A stretch of 64,000 nt of DNA from Pseudopedobacter sp044361595. Its GTDB lineage: Bacteria; Bacteroidota; Bacteroidia; Sphingobacteriales; Sphingobacteriaceae. The notes beneath the pieces were generated by a model. The model ran no database searches, was not told the DNA's origin, and worked only from the letters and a program-made list of their open reading frames with translations. The stretch lies in the NCBI GenBank assembly GCA_044361595.1, contig JBIKIN010000001.1, forward strand, positions 186,001-250,000, written 5' to 3'. This document shows positions 19,103-26,126 of this stretch, in pieces (the stretch's first letter is position 1; every line of letters starts with the position of its first letter). Both the position numbers and the translations under genes were made by a program.

Positions 19103-19650
19103 GGGGTTTTTATCTCCCTCCTCGCAATATGCGCTGCACCAATTAAAGCCATCATCAATAAAATAGAAATCATTTCTAATGGCAATAAATATTTGCTCAT
19201 TAAATTTATCCCAATATTTCTGATGGTATTATCCGATACTAAAATCACATTTTCATTAGCTATCGAAGTTTTTATCCAATCTAAATGCTCAAAATCTATT
19301 TGATAAAAAATGAAAGCTAAAACCCCAAAAAACAGCACAGAAACAATCACTCCTGCAAGTTTATTAGCTGATAATAAACCAGATGGAATTTTCTCCATGC
19401 CTTGTAACGATTCTTTAGACGACAGCAAAAATGCAAAAAGCAATAGCACCAAAACGCCTCCTACATAAATTACAATTTGGGTTAAAGCAACAAAATCTGC
19501 CAAGGCAAAAACATATAACCCGGCAACTGCAAACAAGGTGACAAAAAACATAAATACTGACCGCACCAAATGCTGACTAAAAACCACATAAGCAGCACTG
19601 CCAATAGCTATGGCAGTTAAAATGTAGAATATAATTTGCGCTAAATTCAT
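19099..19650 (-). CDS. nuoJ: NADH-quinone oxidoreductase subunit J
   Basis: 183 residues, five membrane segments. IVYVGGVLVLLLFAFLL is the helix-3 region with the pi-bulge that is characteristic of NuoJ. It overlaps nuoI by one base (TAATG) and nuoK by 4 bp, consistent with translational coupling. Membrane-arm subunit of complex I. Confidence 0.96.
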   Translation of the reverse strand: MNLAQIIFYILTAIAIGSAAYVVFSQHLVRSVFMFFVTLFAVAGLYVFALADFVALTQIVIYVGGVLVLLLFAFLLSSKESLQGMEKIPSGLLSANKLAGVIVSVLFFGVLAFIFYQIDFEHLDWIKTSIANENVILVSDNTIRNIGINLMSKYLLPLEMISILLMMALIGAAHIARREIKTP

Positions 19651-20237
19651 TATTTATTTTCTTCCATTTTTTGCATGGCTGCTAACTTAGCTGCTTGTCT
19701 TTCGGCAAGTTGCTTTTCTAATTCTACCCTTCTTTGCTCAGCTTCTTCATCAGTCATGGTGGCAAATTTATAGTTCAAATCCGAGATATGGGTTACACTT
19801 TTATCGTACTCGGGTGTCATGGTAATACACTCGGTAGGGCAAACCGTTGTGCATAAACCACAATACATACACTTTGCCATATCAATATCAAACTTGGGCG
19901 CATACAAACGTTTTACCGATCCATCTGATGTTTTTCCAATCGCTTCCGTTGCCTTAATACTATCGATATCAATACAATTAACCGGACAAATTTTAGCACA
20001 TAAATCGCACACAATACAATCATCAATCACCACATCTAACTGGTAACGACCAACTTCTGGCACCGGCATTTTTTGATGCGGATATTGAACCGTAGCAATA
20101 CCATTTTGCTGCTCAAAATAATTTGGATCTTTGATGCCTTTAACCTTTTTAGATTTTGTTGCAGCACCAAAATGGGTTAGCGTTAAGGCCAATCCTTTCC
20201 ATGCTGTTTTAAATCCGTTTAAAGCTTCTTTTATCAT
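19650..20237 (-). CDS. nuoI: NADH-quinone oxidoreductase subunit I (2x 4Fe-4S)
   Basis: 195 residues. Two ferredoxin-type motifs, CIVCDLCAKICPVNC and CMYCGLCTTVCPTEC, bind the N6a and N6b clusters that carry electrons to the terminal cluster of complex I. The C-terminal ~35 residues form a charged, probably helical tail (EEAEQRRVELEKQLAERQ), longer than the minimal family member. It is 292 bp downstream of nuoH, with dispersed repeats in the gap. Confidence 0.97.
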   Translation of the reverse strand: MIKEALNGFKTAWKGLALTLTHFGAATKSKKVKGIKDPNYFEQQNGIATVQYPHQKMPVPEVGRYQLDVVIDDCIVCDLCAKICPVNCIDIDSIKATEAIGKTSDGSVKRLYAPKFDIDMAKCMYCGLCTTVCPTECITMTPEYDKSVTHISDLNYKFATMTDEEAEQRRVELEKQLAERQAAKLAAMQKMEENK

Positions 20238-20529
20238 CTTTATTTAACTCTTTACGAGTAATTTTTGTTTGGGGGTTTTATCCGCCAACTGGCGGATTCG
20301 GCTACATCTTTTTTGTCTTATTCTTCGACTCCGATCAGAATGACAAAAAAAAAGAATGCCACTTCTCCGAAGGAGTACTTTGGACAATCGCTAACCCACC
20401 TTTCAAACGTATTAAAAAAATTTATACATTCAATCACCGCCCAACTCTGTGACCTCTGCGCCCTCCGTGGTTAAAAATAACCTTTCAACTCTGTATCCTG
20501 TGGTTAGCCTTCGACTCCACTCAGGCTGA
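20238..20529. repeat. cluster of dispersed repeats between nuoI and nuoH
   Basis: Contains the palindrome TCCGCCAACTGGCGGA (20281-20296), a reverse-oriented TTCGACTCCGATCAGAATGAC unit (20324-20344), a CTCTGTGACCTCTGCGCCCT-type unit with partial copies (20446-20506), and CCTTCGACTCCACTCAGG (20508-20525). No credible gene. Nothing here looks like a promoter box for nuoI, but the gap interrupts an otherwise compact operon. Confidence 0.6.
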
Positions 20530-21597
20530 CTACAACAACAACCTCCATAGCCCCGATACAACCAAACAACCAAATGCCAGAGGAGTCAACACTTTCCAGC
20601 ATAGAGTCATTAATTGGTCTACACGTAAACGAGGCAAAGTCCACCTAATCCACATTTGAGCGGCTACTACCAATAAACATTTTCCCATCACCCAAAAAAT
20701 ACCCCAAAAAACGCCAGTGGTATAATCTGCCAAATGCAAACTCCCAATATTTGGTAAAGGCGTATTCCATCCACCTAAAAACAAAGTGACACCTAACATG
20801 GCTACCAAAAACATCATGGCGTATTCTGCTAAAAATATAAAAGCGAAACGCAAACCAGTATATTCTGTATGAAAACCCCCAATCAATTCGCTTTCTGCCT
20901 CAGGTAAATCAAAAGGAGCTCGATTACATTCTGCAAGCGAAGCAATAAAATAAATGACATAAGCCACCAATAAATGTGGAGCTTGAAAAACATTCCATGC
21001 TAAAAAACCCCCAATTTTATTCACATCAAAAAAGCCTAAAAACTTGATTTGCTCTGTTGCTAAAACTCCTTGGTTATAATTGATGACTTGTAAATCTAAA
21101 CTTTGGGAAATCATTACTGCAGAGATAATGGCAAAACCAATAGGAATTTCGTAAGAAACCATTTGGGCTACCGAACGAACCGCTCCTAGTAAACTGTATT
21201 TATTATTAGAACCCCAGCCCGCCATTAAGATCCCTAAAGCCTCGATAGAAATAATGGCGAAAACATAGAAAACTCCAAAATTCATATTTGCTGGCGCCAA
21301 TCCCGGAGCCCAAGGCAAAGCCACAAAACCTAAATAAACAGCTATAAAAATAATGATAGGTGCAATGGTAAATAATACTTTATCTGCCGCAGTAGGCACA
21401 ATATATTCTTTTTGAATAAGCTTTAAAATATCTGCAAAAGTTTGCAGCCAGCCATATTTTCCAGTTTCCATAGGACCTAAACGATCTTGAATAAAAGCCG
21501 AAATTTTACGCTCGGCATAAACGCTCACCAAAGAAAAGGTGGCAATAAAGCCGAAAATAGAGATGGCAACCAGAAAATAAATGAAGTAAAAATTCAA
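20530..21597 (-). CDS. nuoH: NADH-quinone oxidoreductase subunit H
   Basis: 355 residues, eight membrane segments; the subunit that forms much of the quinone chamber. Conserved segments include YAERKISAFIQDRLGP, the loop FHTEYTGLRFAFIFLAEY and AECNRAPFDLPEAESELIGG. No ATG lies upstream of the conserved N-terminus; the likely start is TTG at 21597, since an in-frame TAG precedes it. It is the first nuo gene here: nuoA-G are not upstream, where a SecB-like gene lies instead. Confidence 0.96.
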   Translation of the reverse strand: MNFYFIYFLVAISIFGFIATFSLVSVYAERKISAFIQDRLGPMETGKYGWLQTFADILKLIQKEYIVPTAADKVLFTIAPIIIFIAVYLGFVALPWAPGLAPANMNFGVFYVFAIISIEALGILMAGWGSNNKYSLLGAVRSVAQMVSYEIPIGFAIISAVMISQSLDLQVINYNQGVLATEQIKFLGFFDVNKIGGFLAWNVFQAPHLLVAYVIYFIASLAECNRAPFDLPEAESELIGGFHTEYTGLRFAFIFLAEYAMMFLVAMLGVTLFLGGWNTPLPNIGSLHLADYTTGVFWGIFWVMGKCLLVVAAQMWIRWTLPRLRVDQLMTLCWKVLTPLAFGCLVVSGLWRLLL

Positions 21598-21622
21598 TCG
21601 CTTAAATCTTTGTTTTGCGTGG

Positions 21623-21630
21623 CAAATCTA
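21623..21630 (-). promoter_or_regulatory. candidate -7 box (TAGATTTG) for nuoH-N
   Basis: On the minus strand TAGATTTG fits TAnnTTTG exactly and lies 26 bp before the nuoH start. It supports nuoH-N having its own promoter. No convincing -33 element seen. Confidence 0.35.
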
Positions 21631-21721
21631 AGGAATTTAGATGGGGTTTGGAGAATGTATAGTAAATTGGTAGAGATTTTGTTTAATTGAGTAAAATTTC
21701 ACACAATAATACTTTTAACTA

Positions 21722-22174
21722 TTATTCTGCAACTTGAATAATTTCAGTATTTTCTTTAAAAAATCTTTCTAGAGTAGTTAAGTTCAATAGCGGCAAAATG
21801 ACTGGATTTAAGTTCGCTTGGAAAGTTAATGTACTAACAAAGGCTCTTAGATAAGGAAATACAATCCCCAAAGTATTTTTAAAAAAATAAGGAGGTAATT
21901 CATCGAAAGATAAAGTTTCTTCAAATTTAAAAGAAGCTTCTAATACTACGTCTATTACATTGATATCAGATGAGGGATTTGTTTCATTCTCAATTGAACC
22001 CACAAAAACTAATTCCATAACAAAAACATTTTTATCCGGATAAAATTTACCCGAAGGTCTAAATGCTAATGATAAAGTTTCAGAAAGAGCTGGTGAATGT
22101 TCAGTATATGAAAATCTTTTTATTTTATAGTTCTCAATACTAAAAGCGGCTTTTTTAACACTTTTTTCTTCCAT
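21722..22174 (-). CDS. SecB-like chaperone, third gene of a putative toxin-antitoxin-chaperone module
   Basis: 150 residues, close to the length of canonical SecB (about 155). The second half, LGIVFPYLRAFVSTLTFQAN then LNPVILPLLNLTTLERFF, aligns with the SecB segment LFPYAR-CITS...P-LNL-P-NFDALF, and the N-terminal beta part has alternating hydrophobics typical of the fold. SecB is a cytosolic tetrameric holdase. Rather than being a housekeeping copy, it sits last in a three-gene run after an ART-like protein and a small ORF, the order of TAC systems such as Rv1955-Rv1957. Start at 22174 is chosen as the only ATG before conserved sequence; it overlaps the upstream ORF by 55 bp. Confidence 0.75.
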   Translation of the reverse strand: MEEKSVKKAAFSIENYKIKRFSYTEHSPALSETLSLAFRPSGKFYPDKNVFVMELVFVGSIENETNPSSDINVIDVVLEASFKFEETLSFDELPPYFFKNTLGIVFPYLRAFVSTLTFQANLNPVILPLLNLTTLERFFKENTEIIQVAE

Positions 22175-22419
22175 AGTACAATTATAGTAAAAAAAAAGAC
22201 CTCGAAGAATTCCGAGGTCAAATTTGTTGATGTAATTAAACTTTCTAGTTTAATTAATGGTGGTATCTCATGTAATTTGAATGTTCCTTTTGAATAATTT
22301 ATATAGTCAAAAGCATTAATACCACATGGGAATTCACTTTCAATTTCTTTCCATTCTTGTTTTATTACAAGAGGGTTAGACTTTAAAAGGTGAGCTCTTA
22401 ATAGTTCAAACATTTCCAT
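22120..22419 (-). CDS. small protein, putative antitoxin of the SecB-linked module
   Basis: 99-residue frame, no family recognised. Residues 1-62 look like an ordinary small acidic/hydrophobic protein (MEMFELLRAHLLKSN, EWKEIESEFPCGINAF). The last ~35 residues (about SEFFEVFFFTIIVLW and a basic end) are read through an intrinsic terminator and into the SecB-like gene, so the tail is either a very hydrophobic segment or an artefact of a lost stop codon. A hydrophobic tail would suit a chaperone-addiction region, which in known TAC antitoxins binds the SecB-like partner. It begins 15 bp after the upstream gene. Role inferred from position only. Confidence 0.5.
   Translation of the reverse strand: MEMFELLRAHLLKSNPLVIKQEWKEIESEFPCGINAFDYINYSKGTFKLHEIPPLIKLESLITSTNLTSEFFEVFFFTIIVLWKKKVLKKPLLVLRTIK
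22189..22219 (-). terminator. strong intrinsic terminator inside the putative antitoxin frame
   Basis: On the minus strand: GACCTCG, 8-nt loop GAATTCTT, CGAGGTC, then nine T residues. It is preceded by a second perfect stem (TAATTAAAC/GTTTAATTA, 22233-22256). It lies 15 bp before the SecB-like start. Confidence 0.85.
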
Positions 22420-22434
22420 ATTTTTTATTTTTTA

Positions 22435-23016
22435 TCAAGCATAGGTTTCAATATATTCATCCGGAAACACTATACTATAATTCTTCAAAGATAGTGCCGA
22501 TTTCTCAATTAAACAAATTTGTACCGGAGGATATACATCAAAATATTGATTATTCTGTTTGTGATTAACAAAAGGGACCCTAAAAAAATATAAAGAACTA
22601 TTTGAAGAAATAGTATTAACTCCTAACATTCTTATTGCTTTATACTTAAACAAAGATTTTTTCTTTAAGTATTCAATCACATGACTTACTAAAAGTTTTG
22701 ATTTGGTAGTAACATTCTCATCAATTAATAACTTACATATTTTATCAAATTCTTTTCTATACAGTCCATTCCCATATAAATCCCAACATGAACTATCTAA
22801 TATTGCATTTGCTTTGCAAATTATATAACCGTCCTTATAAAATCCTTGTCTTACGTTAAGTTCTCCCCACCAATGACCTAATTCAATGTGAGCATCCCAA
22901 AAATAATATCCATTACCTAACCAAGAATGCTCTCTTTTACAAATAAATGGACCTTCGCTTTCTACATCGTCAGGATTCCCCTTATCGTCTAAAGTTTGGT
23001 ATAAAATTAAGTCCAT
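22435..23016 (-). CDS. ADP-ribosyltransferase-like protein, putative toxin
   Basis: 193 residues, first gene of the module. The N-terminus MDLILYQTLDDKGNP and especially HSWLGNGYYFWDAHIE with HWWGE resemble the ART-fold toxins whose signature is a nucleotide-binding Y-T/L opening followed by LGxGxYFW and a helix containing A/H-W. A later segment (SLFKYKAIRMLGVNTIS) and IVFPDEYIETY near the end, with an acidic pair that could be the catalytic glutamate, also fit. No signal peptide. The A+T-rich gene is followed after 15 bp by a small ORF and then a SecB-like gene. The ART assignment is by motif resemblance and is not certain. Confidence 0.55.
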   Translation of the reverse strand: MDLILYQTLDDKGNPDDVESEGPFICKREHSWLGNGYYFWDAHIELGHWWGELNVRQGFYKDGYIICKANAILDSSCWDLYGNGLYRKEFDKICKLLIDENVTTKSKLLVSHVIEYLKKKSLFKYKAIRMLGVNTISSNSSLYFFRVPFVNHKQNNQYFDVYPPVQICLIEKSALSLKNYSIVFPDEYIETYA

Positions 23017-23339
23017 AGAATATTCTTACAAGATATAATATAAATCTTTTAAAACAAATTCTAACTGTAATAAAAAATTCATGAAAAATTATTGATTAAA
23101 AGTTAATTTATGCTAATGTTGCTGAATATGTTTTCAAAAGTGTAGAACTAATAGATACAGCTAATTGAAAACCTTTTTTTGAGACCTCTTCTTTTGCCGA
23201 GGTAATGCTGTGGTTTTACAGGATAATGTGTGCCGCCGCAACAAGGATGGGAAATACAGCTTTGCAAAAGCTGGTGCGCAGTACCGAAGCGAAGCGTAGT
23301 ATTGGACAGCCTAGCTGTTGCCTAAATAATTCTATTCTC
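23017..23339. other. intergenic stretch with nested palindromes
   Basis: The part from about 23190 to 23330 is clearly more G+C-rich than its surroundings and carries CAGCTTTGCAAAAGCTG (23257-23273), TAC/GTA flanking CGAAGCGAAGC (about 23282-23297) and ACAGCCTAGCTGT (23306-23318). It looks like a dispersed repeat. The rest (23017-23190) is A+T-rich and presumably holds the promoter of the ART-like gene. Confidence 0.4.
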
Positions 23340-23552
23340 TTAATTCTTCTCCGCTTGATACTCCAAAATATCGGCTGGCTGGCAGTCTAAAACTTCGCAA
23401 ATTGTTTCTAAAGTGCTAAAGCGAATGGCTTTTGCTTTTCCTGTTTTTAAAATGGAAAGGTTAGAAAGTGTTAAACCTACTTTTTCTGAGAGTTCGTTTA
23501 ATGATATTTTGCGCTTGGCCATCATTACATCTAAATTTACAATTATGGGCAT
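23340..23552 (-). CDS. YozG-type HTH transcriptional regulator
   Basis: 70 residues, a bare Cro/CI helix-turn-helix: KISLNELSEKVGLTLSNLSI is helix-turn-helix 2-3, followed by STLETICEVLDCQPADIL, the usual ending of this family. It is 3 bp downstream of a DUF2975 membrane protein, the standard YozG/DUF2975 arrangement, in which the small regulator probably controls the pair in response to the membrane partner. Confidence 0.92.
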   Translation of the reverse strand: MPIIVNLDVMMAKRKISLNELSEKVGLTLSNLSILKTGKAKAIRFSTLETICEVLDCQPADILEYQAEKN

Positions 23553-23555
23553 GGC

Positions 23556-24104
23556 TTAAACGGTTAAATCGTTTTCGGTTTGTATTTCTATTCCTCTTTT
23601 AAAAATTTGGGCAATTACTAAAAGAATTACTCCCATAAATAACCAAACATCGGCACCGGCTAATCTGAGGTATTGTAATGCTGGCATATTTACTCCATGA
23701 TTGACTAATTCTTTGGTATGCAATGCGCCAGAATAGGAAAATAAGCCAATGGCCAAGGCTAAGTAGGCTATATTTTGGATAAACTTTTTTACATCGAGAT
23801 TAAATGGATGTGCGAGGTTAAACTTTTTATCGTAAAATAGTTTGATGATGAGGTAAAACATAATGGCTCTTAATACTGCTACAATAATCATGGTTGCAGT
23901 TATTACTACGTAATAAGTTTGGTTGTAATCATAAAGATTGGATAAATCTACTTCCGTCCAAAATTTACTTGCTCCCGCTGGGGTTAGCCATAATGTAAAA
24001 ATGGTATTGAAGATAAAGCCACCGGCTTCTACGCAAACTCCAATAAAAATTATCCAAGAAACTACTTGAAGTGTTTTAAAGAAAAAATCTGTTCTATTTT
24101 TCAT
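23556..24104 (-). CDS. DUF2975 membrane protein
   Basis: About 182 residues starting MKNRTDFFFKTLQVVSW; a start nine codons further up (24131) is possible but the chosen one matches the family N-terminus. Four membrane segments are visible (around residues 12-40, 65-90, 105-125 and 145-165). DUF2975 proteins are inner-membrane partners of YozG-like regulators. It is the first gene of the pair with 23340-23552. Function unknown. Confidence 0.88.
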   Translation of the reverse strand: MKNRTDFFFKTLQVVSWIIFIGVCVEAGGFIFNTIFTLWLTPAGASKFWTEVDLSNLYDYNQTYYVVITATMIIVAVLRAIMFYLIIKLFYDKKFNLAHPFNLDVKKFIQNIAYLALAIGLFSYSGALHTKELVNHGVNMPALQYLRLAGADVWLFMGVILLVIAQIFKRGIEIQTENDLTV

Positions 24105-24261
24105 CCTAATTAATTTTAAATCATGATGCAATTATAATAAATAATTATTGATAAACAATAAATATTTATTATTTTATTGAAATAAGATTTTAGGTAATTA
24201 TTCTATTTGATTTTATTTCTGTAAAAGATTTTGATTAGTTTTATAACTAAATTTTAACAAA

Positions 24262-24753
24262 ATGGCTCAAGAAATAAAAATCAGGTTAACATCTCATATC
24301 AGCAGCATTTTATCTTCAAAAATCACCAAGTTTTTAAAAAGAAACTTAATGATTTACTTCTTTATAAGCATAGTATTAGCTTATGTAATGCCCGAAATTG
24401 CAGAGAGTTTATTTAATCGTTTTTTAATCTTGTTTTTTGCGACTAGTCTTTTGAGTTTAACTTCTATTTTGATTAGCGCATATTTTCAATTCAGAAATAA
24501 AAAGTTTGATGCGGAAGTTTGCTTTACAGAGGACGAGATAAACATCAAACATTTGAATAAGAGCTTAACTGAAAATAGAATGTGGGATTGGGTTGAAAAA
24601 TATCAGGAAGATGATAAAGCCTTTTATTTATTAGTCAATCAGAAATTTTCTTATCGTGAACTTTTGTTTGTTAAAAAAACGGATTTAACCGAAACTGAAA
24701 TAAACTTGTTTAAAAAGTTTTTATCTAAAATTCCTTTAATCACGAAAGCATAA
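24262..24753 (+). CDS. YcxB-like membrane protein
   Basis: 163 residues. Two membrane helices (about 28-48 and 52-72) are followed by a soluble C-terminal domain with the pattern of the YcxB-like family (FTEDEINIKHLNKS, W-DWVEKYQEDDKAFYLLV, ...FKKFLSK). Function unknown. It precedes the PadR operon by 40 bp but has its own upstream region, and the PadR promoter lies in the gap. Confidence 0.7.
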   Translation: MAQEIKIRLTSHISSILSSKITKFLKRNLMIYFFISIVLAYVMPEIAESLFNRFLILFFATSLLSLTSILISAYFQFRNKKFDAEVCFTEDEINIKHLNKSLTENRMWDWVEKYQEDDKAFYLLVNQKFSYRELLFVKKTDLTETEINLFKKFLSKIPLITKA

Positions 24754-24760
24754 ATTTTTT

Positions 24761-24786
24761 ATACCTAAGTGTTTTAGGTATATTTG
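24761..24786 (+). promoter_or_regulatory. PadR promoter/operator: perfect inverted repeat overlapping a TATATTTG box
   Basis: ATACCTAA (24761-24768), 5-bp spacer, TTAGGTAT (24774-24781) is a perfect palindrome. It overlaps a TATATTTG -7 box (24779-24786). The PadR start codon follows only 7 bp later, so the mRNA must be leaderless or nearly so. A regulator bound here would block its own promoter. Confidence 0.6.
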
Positions 24787-24793
24787 AAGCGTC

Positions 24794-25129
24794 ATGAAAC
24801 CGAATACTTTATTTAAAGGCAGTTTAAGCACTATTATTTTGACTTTGTTAGAGCAAAATGATAAAATGTATGGTTACGAAATCACTCAAAAAGTGAAAGA
24901 AATTACCAAAACAGATGTTAAAATTACTGAAGGAGCACTTTACCCTGCTTTGCACAAATTAGAAGCTGATGGATTGCTGACAATGACCATTGAAAAAGTA
25001 GGTAACAGGAACAGAAAATACTATCAATTAACAGAAACGGGTAAAACCGAAACAGTAAATAAATTAGCCGATTTAAAAGATTTTGTAGAACAAATGCAAT
25101 TAATTCTTAATTCTAAACTTTCGTATTAA
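24794..25129 (+). CDS. PadR family transcriptional regulator
   Basis: 111 residues, winged helix-turn-helix: GSLSTIILTLLEQNDKMYGY, EGALYPALHKLEADGLL and NRKYYQLTETGK are the hallmark segments. PadR proteins bind short inverted repeats and usually repress their own operon; a fitting palindrome covers the promoter immediately upstream. It overlaps the next gene by one base (TAATG), the usual PadR plus membrane-protein operon. Confidence 0.95.
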   Translation: MKPNTLFKGSLSTIILTLLEQNDKMYGYEITQKVKEITKTDVKITEGALYPALHKLEADGLLTMTIEKVGNRNRKYYQLTETGKTETVNKLADLKDFVEQMQLILNSKLSY

Positions 25130-25809
25130 TGAAAACAGAACTCAGCGAAAAACAAATAGAACAATTATTTGAATTTACTAGAAAGCATTATGTTGAATAT
25201 TATGATGTTCAGGTTGAATTGGTGGATCACTTAGCAAGTTCAATTGAGCATGAATTAGAGCAAAACCCAAATTTAAGTTTTGATGACGCTTTAAATATTG
25301 TTTTCAAAAGCTTTGGAATTTTCGGCTTCTCTGATGTAGTTGAAAGTAAAGCTAACGCTGTTTGGAAATATCAAAATAAATTATGGTTAAAAACATTTTT
25401 TAACCAGTTTAAATGGCCAAACGTTTTAAAATCAGTTTCAATTGGCCTTGGAGTATTTACTTTATATAACTTTTTTCAAAACGAATTAGTTAGCTACATG
25501 CTTTCGGGAATTATTGTTTTGGGAAGTTTCTATTTTTTAAGAATTGAAAATAGATATTTAAAAAAGAATAACATCAAAAAGCTGGTTCTTATTAGTCAGA
25601 GATACACTTACCTAAGTTTTTCTTATTTACCATTTTATTTGTTACAGTTTTTTGGCAAATGGATTCATCAACAAGACTTGTGGTTTATTAGTTCAATATT
25701 CACTATTTTAATCCTCTTTATATTGGCTTATAGAGATTGTTCAAAAGAGGTAGTAGAACAGGCAAAAAAACAATACCCAGAAGCTTTTAAAAAAGTAGTT
25801 TTGGCGTAA
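25129..25809 (+). CDS. PadR-linked membrane protein with N-terminal HAAS-like helical domain
   Basis: 226 residues. Residues 1-75 form a soluble helical part (QVELVDHLASSIEHELEQNP, LSFDDALNIVFKSFG) resembling the HAAS/DUF1700 modules linked to PadR regulators; residues 95-215 contain about four membrane helices. It is translationally coupled to the PadR gene. By family it may be the regulated target or a membrane sensor; no enzyme motif is present. Confidence 0.75.
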   Translation: MKTELSEKQIEQLFEFTRKHYVEYYDVQVELVDHLASSIEHELEQNPNLSFDDALNIVFKSFGIFGFSDVVESKANAVWKYQNKLWLKTFFNQFKWPNVLKSVSIGLGVFTLYNFFQNELVSYMLSGIIVLGSFYFLRIENRYLKKNNIKKLVLISQRYTYLSFSYLPFYLLQFFGKWIHQQDLWFISSIFTILILFILAYRDCSKEVVEQAKKQYPEAFKKVVLA

Positions 25810-25888
25810 ACGCTTTATCCTTTGTTTTTTGACACAATTGTATTGTTTTTTTTTGCTTCAATCGGAAAAAAAATTAAAAATAAAAAGG

Positions 25889-26086
25889 TTAGCTATTTTT
25901 AGGTTCAACAAATGGTTTATGAGTGATTTTAGCGTTTCTAAGCATAATGTCCATCTTCATTAATCTAGTCATTACAAAAAAGCGTTCTGTGTAGGACATT
26001 TTAAGCGCATTACGCAATAAATCCATCTCCGCTTTTTCATAATCGGCAGCTGGCTCTTCAACTATATTTAGTTTTTCATCTTTCAT
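25889..26086 (-). CDS. conserved small protein downstream of uvrA
   Basis: 65 residues with no signal peptide; the second half MSYTERFFVMTRLMKMDIML is strongly amphipathic and looks conserved in style. It starts 40 bp after the uvrA stop on the same strand and is probably co-transcribed. No known domain. It is short, but initiation, orientation and composition support a real gene. Confidence 0.6.
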   Translation of the reverse strand: MKDEKLNIVEEPAADYEKAEMDLLRNALKMSYTERFFVMTRLMKMDIMLRNAKITHKPFVEPKNS

Positions 26087-26126
26087 TGGGCTTGTTTAAA
26101 TGCTCATTTAAAGATAATTAAAATAA

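Noticed and set aside
21487..21690. Plus-strand frame across the nuoH start
   Set aside because: Antisense shadow of nuoH and of its promoter gap.
23205..23390. 61-codon plus-strand frame
   Set aside because: It runs through a palindromic repeat and into the opposite strand of the YozG gene; no protein-like pattern.
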